A stretch of 22,243 nt of DNA from Scleroderma bovista (taxonomy: Eukaryota > Basidiomycota > Agaricomycetes > Boletales > Sclerodermataceae), in the NCBI GenBank assembly GCA_037178675.1, contig JAYMGJ010000604.1, forward strand, positions 1 to 22,243, written 5' to 3'. The position numbers were made by a program, and so were the translations under genes. Of this stretch, positions 17,511 to 22,243 are shown in pieces. Under the pieces are notes generated by a model that was not told the origin of the DNA, ran no database searches, and was given only the letters and a program-made list of their open reading frames with translations. Numbering within the stretch: the stretch's first letter is position 1; each line of letters begins with the position of its first letter.

Positions 17511-18629
17511 GTGTTGAATAATGCACGCTGTGCTGGATGTAAGGGAAAAATGGTCGACGATAGCGAACTATCTGGTGCCTTCTGGCTACTAGACTCAGGC
17601 GCATCACGCCACTTCACTGGTGACATAGGCGATTTCGCCTCCTATAACGCGCTAAAGCGAGCGCACTACGCCAAAACCGCTAATGGTGTAGCACTAATTG
17701 CTGGCATTGGCACGGTATTACTCCGGTGCCTAGACCACAACTCAGGGGATGAGAAAGTTATCACACTCACCCAAGTGCTCCATATGCCAGGCGCTACTGC
17801 ACGCCTTATTTCTATGGGCGAAATGCTCCAGCGTAACTACAAAGTCACTGGCGATAAGCGAGGCATTAGCCTCACTCATAAAGCTGAACGCCTATGGTTT
17901 GGGCCAGACCCAGAAGACGATCGCAACATCATTTTCGGGATTAGATCTATCCCGATAATTAGATCTAACTACATCGCCTCCGTGAGCAAAGTCGATTACG
18001 ACATTATGCACCGGAGATTTGGGCACCCCTCGAAGGAAGTACTCCGACGCGCGCAAAAGCATACGCAGCGCTTCCCGGAGATCCACTTTCCTACTGAGGA
18101 TTGTGTTTGCCCTGGATGTGCTCTTGGCAAGATGCCCAATCGAGCTTTCCCAGAGAACGAAAGACGTGCTTCCAAGCCCTTCGAGCTGGTGCACTCTGAT
18201 CTCAAATCCTTCCCGGTTACGTCGTACCGGAAGTTTAAATATGTTATCACCTTCTACGACGACTATACCTCTCATGCCTGGACTATGCCTCTTCGCTCCA
18301 AAGCTGCAGCGATTACGGCTGCCAAAGATTTCCTCGAAATGGTGCGCGTCCAACATGATACGCACGTCGTTGGATGGATGTCCGATGCCGGCGGAGAGTA
18401 TAAATCCGATCTATTTGATCGAGCACTCCTTGAGAAAGGAATTAAAATATATCAAAGTGCTCCAAGAACCCCCATGCAGAATGGCCGCGCCGAGCGTTTA
18501 GGGCGCACTCTCATGGATAAAGCTGAGTCTATGCGGCATCAAGCCTGCATTCCTGACTCCTGGTGGGAATTTGTGTTCGCTCACGCAACTCACCTTTACA
18601 ACCGTACTCCGGTAGCTCGCCTGCGATAG
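17511..18629 (+). CDS. pol: Copia protease and integrase, ended by an internal TAG
   Basis: This is the first part of Pol, in the same frame as Gag. No ATG start is evident before the protease, so it should be made as a Gag-Pol fusion. The protease active site DSGAS is at 17592-17606. The GAG-pre-integrase zinc-binding HHCC is HRRFGH followed by CVCPGC. The integrase core DDE residues are all present: Asp at 18198, Asp at 18384 (SDAGGEY) and Glu at 18492 (NGRAERL). Integrase inserts the cDNA in the host genome. Translation would stop at TAG 18627-18629, just after NRTPVARLR; relatives usually have Trp there and continue RTPHEML, so TGG to TAG is likely. The stop removes the integrase C-terminus and all of RT. 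Confidence 0.9.
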   Translation: MLNNARCAGCKGKMVDDSELSGAFWLLDSGASRHFTGDIGDFASYNALKRAHYAKTANGVALIAGIGTVLLRCLDHNSGDEKVITLTQVLHMPGATARLISMGEMLQRNYKVTGDKRGISLTHKAERLWFGPDPEDDRNIIFGIRSIPIIRSNYIASVSKVDYDIMHRRFGHPSKEVLRRAQKHTQRFPEIHFPTEDCVCPGCALGKMPNRAFPENERRASKPFELVHSDLKSFPVTSYRKFKYVITFYDDYTSHAWTMPLRSKAAAITAAKDFLEMVRVQHDTHVVGWMSDAGGEYKSDLFDRALLEKGIKIYQSAPRTPMQNGRAERLGRTLMDKAESMRHQACIPDSWWEFVFAHATHLYNRTPVARLR

Positions 18630-21074
18630 CGCACCCCCCATGAAATGCTTAAGGGGGAGATGCCTAACATCGACCACCTCCGTGTATTTGGCTGTGGAGC
18701 CTTTGTCTACCTCCCAGCCTCGGCTAGAGCGAATAAGATGGCTCCCAAGTCAGAGCTTATGACCTATGTCGGTGTTGCCCCTGGCAATGAGCGCAATTTT
18801 TTGTTTATGCGCTCCACCAATGCAGTGTTTACCGCTGCTCACGCCGTCTTTGACGAGCGTCACTTCCCTCGCTGCCCCAAAAACAGGCGCGAACCTCTCG
18901 AGAACCCTTTCGGAAGGGCAAATCCGAAACCAGCCACTGATCGACCAGGGAATCCCCCTGATGATACCGACAGTGATGACGATGTGGAACACGACCATGG
19001 CTACCCACATCCCCAAGCGCAGGATGACGATCCAAAGCGCGAGGAACCTGAGGCTCCTGAGGAAGAGCCTAACCAAATAAATCCTCCCCGTACGCCATCT
19101 CCAGTGCCTCCACCGGCACCGAGAACACCTTCACCGACGAGAAATCCGCCACCTCCGGCACCGCAGCGCCCTGGCCGAGCTGAACGCCGCCAGAATGCGC
19201 CGCGACCCCCTGCAGTGAATATCCCTGCCCGCCCCCAACGTGAACGTAGAGCGCCATTGCGCCCCGGTAACGTGTATGGTGAGCGGCGACATCCCGTTGA
19301 GCAACTCCGGGATATCGAAAGTGCCTCTCGATGGCGAGAAACAGTGGGTGAGGCCCCTAGGCCCCCACAACCGGACACACCAGACCATGTTCCTGGTGGT
19401 TTCCCCGACACCTCTGCAACGCCCAGTGAGGAAGATGTGCAAAAGATGTGCGAGGAAGGGGGAGCAAACCTAGTCCGTTTCCTGATGGGCAAAGCCCTCG
19501 AAACCTGCGAGCCTCAATATGAGAGTGTCTGCAACTGGTCCTACAAGGACATCGCTCGCTTACCCCAAGCTGAGCAGAAACTCTGGCGACTTGCTTGCCA
19601 AGAAGAGCTCGACGTGCTGCGAAAGCGCAAGGTCTTTGAGCTAGTTGACCGTCCCCGAGACCGGAAGGTCATTAAGAACCGATGGGTCTTCGATGTCAAG
19701 TCGGATGGCCGCAAGAAAGCCCGCTTAGTAGCGAAAGGCTTCTCCCAGGTCGAGGGATTAGATTTCGACCAGGTCTTCTCACCAGTCGTGCGCTTTGAAA
19801 CAGTGCGCCTCATGCTTGCGCTTGCCGCACTTGAAAACTGGTATATCACTGGACTCGACGTTCGGAGCGCCTACTTGTATGGCAAGCTCGACGAAGAGAT
19901 CTACATGGAACAACCCGAAGGGTTTGCAGTTCCTGGGCAAGAGCGCAAAGTGCTCCGCCTCTGGCATGCCCTCTATGGCCTCAAACAGGCCGGCCTAGCT
20001 TGGTGGCGCACACTTGATGAGTCTCTCAAGGAGCTCGGGTTTGAGCGCCTTAAGTCTGAAGCAGGCATCTTCTTCTACAAGAAGAAAGGCACCAACATTG
20101 TCATTGGTATTATCTACGTTGACGACGCACTATTCTGCGGCCCTAACAAGGCTGTTGTTGATGCCATCAAAGCGCAGTTCATGCGCAAATGGGAGTGCAG
20201 AGACCTTGGAGAACCTAAGGAGTTCCTCCGAATGCGAATCACTCACAAAGGTCGTGCTATCCACCTGGATCAATGCGCATACCTCCAAAAGGTCATCGAA
20301 CGCTGCGGCATGCTCAATGCAAAGTCCGCAAGCACCCCACTGCCGGCTGGCTACTATGCCGCCAAAAATACAGAGCCTGTTGATGCGGAACTCCGCTCCC
20401 GTTTCCAGACGGTTATTGGGTCCCTTCTGTACCTTATGTTAGGCACTAGGCCCGACATTGCCTTTGCAGTCACCCATCTCTCGCGCCATGCCGCGAACCC
20501 ATCCCAGGACCACCTGTCCAAAGCGCTTTATATCTGTCGCTACTTGATTGGTACACCTAATTACTCCCTAGTGTACAATGGTGGATCCGGTGCTGGCCTG
20601 ATTGCATGCACGGACTCAGATTGGGGATCAGACCCTATCTCTCGCCTCTCGCAGACAGGTTTCTACCTGAAGCTTGCAGATGGCTTGATCAGTTGGACTT
20701 CTCGTGCGCAGAAGACTATTGCGTACTCGTCCACTGAGGCTGAATACATGGCTTTGAGCAATTGTGCTCGCCAAGTTACCTGGATTTGGAATTTACTCGG
20801 TGAGCTCGGCTATAAGCTGAAAGCTATCCCGATTTGCGGTGATAATCAGGGGTCCATATTCATGGCATCCAACCCTGTAACGGAGCCTCGCTCCAAGCAC
20901 ATCGACATCCGCTACCACGGAATCCGCGAGTCAGTCGCGAAAGGTAATGTGGAGCTATTCTTCATTGATGGTGCTGAGAATCCCACCAATCTGCTCACCA
21001 AGAACTTACCCCGCGAGAAATTCGCGAAGTTCAGAGCTCAACTAGGCTTACAGTTTCCCTCTGGCAGCATCTAG
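18630..21074 (+). CDS. pol: Copia integrase C-terminus, reverse transcriptase and RNase H
   Basis: This continues the same frame after the TAG; the first ATG is 18645. It opens with the end of integrase (HLRVFGCGAFVYL), followed by a Pro-rich linker (about 19090-19180, PRTPSPVPPPAPRTPSP). The Ty1-type RT follows: KARLVAKGFSQVEGLDFDQV, LDVRSAYLYGKLDEEIYMEQ and the catalytic box YVDD at 20115-20126. RNase H follows with TDSDWG, SSTEAEY, GDNQGS and KHIDIRYH carrying the acidic residues. It ends at TAG 21072-21074. All RT and RNase H motifs are intact over about 800 residues with no frameshift, so the domains were under selection until recently. The protein copies the RNA to cDNA, primed by the half tRNA. 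Confidence 0.95.
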   Translation, partial: RTPHEMLKGEMPNIDHLRVFGCGAFVYLPASARANKMAPKSELMTYVGVAPGNERNFLFMRSTNAVFTAAHAVFDERHFPRCPKNRREPLENPFGRANPKPATDRPGNPPDDTDSDDDVEHDHGYPHPQAQDDDPKREEPEAPEEEPNQINPPRTPSPVPPPAPRTPSPTRNPPPPAPQRPGRAERRQNAPRPPAVNIPARPQRERRAPLRPGNVYGERRHPVEQLRDIESASRWRETVGEAPRPPQPDTPDHVPGGFPDTSATPSEEDVQKMCEEGGANLVRFLMGKALETCEPQYESVCNWSYKDIARLPQAEQKLWRLACQEELDVLRKRKVFELVDRPRDRKVIKNRWVFDVKSDGRKKARLVAKGFSQVEGLDFDQVFSPVVRFETVRLMLALAALENWYITGLDVRSAYLYGKLDEEIYMEQPEGFAVPGQERKVLRLWHALYGLKQAGLAWWRTLDESLKELGFERLKSEAGIFFYKKKGTNIVIGIIYVDDALFCGPNKAVVDAIKAQFMRKWECRDLGEPKEFLRMRITHKGRAIHLDQCAYLQKVIERCGMLNAKSASTPLPAGYYAAKNTEPVDAELRSRFQTVIGSLLYLMLGTRPDIAFAVTHLSRHAANPSQDHLSKALYICRYLIGTPNYSLVYNGGSGAGLIACTDSDWGSDPISRLSQTGFYLKLADGLISWTSRAQKTIAYSSTEAEYMALSNCARQVTWIWNLLGELGYKLKAIPICGDNQGSIFMASNPVTEPRSKHIDIRYHGIRESVAKGNVELFFIDGAENPTNLLTKNLPREKFAKFRAQLGLQFPSGSI

Positions 21075-21111
21075 CGCCTTATTCACTGAAGTGCTCTACG
21101 TGCAGCACAGC

Positions 21112-21120
21112 GAGGGGGAG
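21112..21120 (+). promoter_or_regulatory. Polypurine tract
   Basis: GAGGGGGAG directly precedes the 3' LTR, the expected plus-strand primer site. Confidence 0.85.
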
Positions 21121-21408
21121 TGTTGAAGTCGCATGTGCACCCGGCGTAAACCATCGACGAAGTGCGCACAAGACTGCGACCCATATTAGTGTAGACTTAG
21201 TAATAGTCCTCTTTAGAGTAGATGTTACATGTCACATGTCACGTGTCACAGTCACGCGTCACACTATTTGTTGTATATAAACAGTGTTCATCGCTTATAT
21301 AATATAACAGCTCTTAACCAGCTACCGCTACCATCTCAGGTTGTGCACTCCACCCAACAGGTGAGTTGGAGTAGCAGTTCCTCTACATATATAGGTATTG
21401 CTTCAACA
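21121..21408 (+). repeat. Copia 3' LTR
   Basis: This LTR is 288 bp with the same ends as the 5' copy. Of the 8 differences, 7 are C/T or G/A at CpG, and 6 of those have TG or CA here where the 5' LTR keeps CG. One is reversed (15635 T, 21257 C) and one is a T/A change (15716/21338). Confidence 0.95.
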
Positions 21409-21836
21409 AAACATATAACCTAAAAGTATGGAAAGTACAGCTAATTAAAGAAGAAACATAATATCAGAGCATCCAATCCATCGTTGGGACATGGTTTTGG
21501 AAACCGTCACGCGATGGATAAATATGACAGCCTCAGGACAAGGTTAGGTTTGTATGAGGCTCATAAAGAGGTCACGCGAGGTCATGAGGATCCTCCCAAT
21601 AGATGGCAGAGTATCAGTCAAAATGCTCACGAAGAAGTGCCATCCATCTTTGGAATTGGCAGGAACCCTCAAAATCTGGAAGGGTCTCTGAGACCTATTC
21701 ATTCATGCAAAGAAACTAGGTCTCGAGACCGTGGGAACATCCAAAAAGTGGTGCCAAGGGTGAGAAAATATTGATCGTTGAATATGCTGATATAATCATG
21801 TACACAAACACATGCACACACACACACACTTCAAAA
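21409..21836. other. Unassigned region right of the copia element
   Basis: The sequence here is single-copy in the window. A frame at 21484-21774 lacks an ATG start and has no recognisable motif, so it is not called. The minus strand shows only short broken protein-like stretches. A (CA)n run lies at about 21811-21828. The TA-rich start (AAACATATAACC) is unlike the minisatellite that flanks the other LTR. Confidence 0.5.
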
Positions 21837-22243
21837 ATGTCTCTAAGTCTCCTCACTCTCTGTCTTCTACCACCACCACCACACCACATGTCGACCACCA
21901 CCATCACCAGCGTCAACGACGACGCGGCCACCACCACCCGCGTCGATGAGGATGCAGCCACCACCACCAACGTTGACGACGACGAAGCGACCTCCACCCC
22001 CAACGTCATCAATGATGCGGCCACCACCACCCCCAACATCAACGACGACGTGACCACCATCACCACCCATGTCGACGTCGACACGGCCACCACCACACCC
22101 AATGTCGACAACGATGCGACTACCATCACCACCACCACCAACGTTGACGATGATGACGCAACCACCACCACCCTCGACGACGACGACGCAACCACCCCCA
22201 ACGTCGTCGATGCCGCAACCACCACCTCCAACGTTGACGACGA
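21837..22243 (+). CDS. Thr/Asp-rich repeat protein with hydrophobic leader, 3'-partial
   Basis: From the ATG at 21837 the frame is open for 135 codons to the window edge. Residues 1-11 (MSLSLLTLCLL) are hydrophobic like a short signal peptide, but without a basic n-region. PPPPHH follows, then about ten units of 9-14 residues built on A-(A/T)-T-T-T-x-N-V-D-D-D. All unit lengths are multiples of three bases, and many differences between units are silent third-base changes (GCG/GCA, GTC/GTT, GAC/GAT, AAC/AAT). That pattern suggests selection on the protein. Against it, the sequence is low-complexity, and the opposite strand is also open (Val/Ser-rich), as triplet repeats often are. It could be a cell-wall or secreted protein, or just a minisatellite. 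Confidence 0.35.
   Translation, partial: MSLSLLTLCLLPPPPHHMSTTTITSVNDDAATTTRVDEDAATTTNVDDDEATSTPNVINDAATTTPNINDDVTTITTHVDVDTATTTPNVDNDATTITTTTNVDDDDATTTTLDDDDATTPNVVDAATTTSNVDD
21870..22243. repeat. Minisatellite of 27-42-bp units, runs off the window
   Basis: About ten units have the pattern GC(G/A)(G/A)CCACCACCACC...AACGT(C/T)GACGAC. Units differ in length only by multiples of three. It is distinct from the GC-rich repeats at 9040 and 14440, though all three are rich in GTC/GAC triplets. Confidence 0.75.

Larger units (their letters stand above)
15499..21408 (+). mobile_element. Ty1/copia LTR retrotransposon, 5.9 kb, nearly complete
   Basis: The element has two 288-bp LTRs, a primer-binding site, Gag, protease, integrase, reverse transcriptase and RNase H in Ty1/copia order (integrase before RT), and a polypurine tract. 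LTR ends are TGTTGAAG...CTTCAACA. All coding domains lie in one frame from 16170 to 21074 (1634 codons), cut only by TAA at 17493-17495 and TAG at 18627-18629. LTR divergence is 8 of 288 sites, so the insertion is not brand new, though most differences are CpG transitions and inflate the age. The 5-bp flanks (GTTGT left, AAACA right) do not match, so no target duplication is seen. It has probably lost autonomy because of the TAG. Confidence 0.95.

Noticed and set aside
21484..21774. 96-codon frame right of the 3' LTR
   Set aside because: No ATG start, no motif, and no intron or neighbour to support it.
1..22243. CRISPR arrays, tRNA or rRNA genes
   Set aside because: No regularly spaced identical repeats with unique spacers. 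The only tRNA-like match is the 14-base primer-binding site, too short to be a gene. The genome is eukaryotic in character.

Overview
The window looks like transposon-rich, gene-poor DNA from a basidiomycete fungus, most likely an Agaricomycete. Introns are short (47-63 nt) with GT-AG ends. Two genes match protein families known mainly from Agaricomycetes (DUF6589 and DUF6698, recognised from memory of the families). A nearly complete Ty1/copia retrotransposon, a solo LTR and several GC-rich minisatellites fill much of the rest. No rRNA, tRNA or CRISPR was seen.

Layout. (1) 1-5140: a DUF6589 gene (+, 908-3208) and a second gene (-, 3262-4062) converge, their stop codons about 50 bp apart. They lie between AT-rich inverted arms (about 520-845 and 4035-4745). 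Each arm is followed outward by its own tandem repeat (294-bp units on the left, 132-139-bp units on the right). A 378-bp solo LTR (4173-4550) with 5-bp target duplications sits in the right arm, and the left arm preserves the matching empty site. I read this as a decayed two-gene mobile element, or an inverted duplication, not described as such to my knowledge. (2) 5542-6955 (-): a DUF6698 gene whose eight exons can all be placed, broken by one extra base in exon 4. (3) 7386-9913: a small + gene, the 3' part of a - gene (8063-8572), and repeats. (4) 10269-14115: a small gene with one nonsense codon, a long LTR-like or promoter-like stretch, a Ser/Lys-rich protein with two SUMO-interaction-like motifs, and a Pro/Tyr-rich protein with a clear intron. 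(5) 14440-15498: a GC-rich minisatellite. (6) 15499-21408: a Ty1/copia element with two 288-bp LTRs, a primer-binding site matching the anticodon arm of initiator tRNA-Met (half-tRNA priming), Gag, protease-integrase, reverse transcriptase-RNase H and a polypurine tract. Gag to RNase H is one frame, cut only by a TAA after Gag and a TAG in integrase. (7) 21409-22243: unassigned DNA, then an open frame with a hydrophobic leader and Thr/Asp-rich repeats that runs off the window.

A common theme is C-to-T decay. The four nonsense codons in the non-retroelement genes are all TGA, and seven of the eight differences between the two copia LTRs lie at CpG. This fits methylation-driven (or RIP-like) silencing of repeats. 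Family names come from memory; no database search was run.
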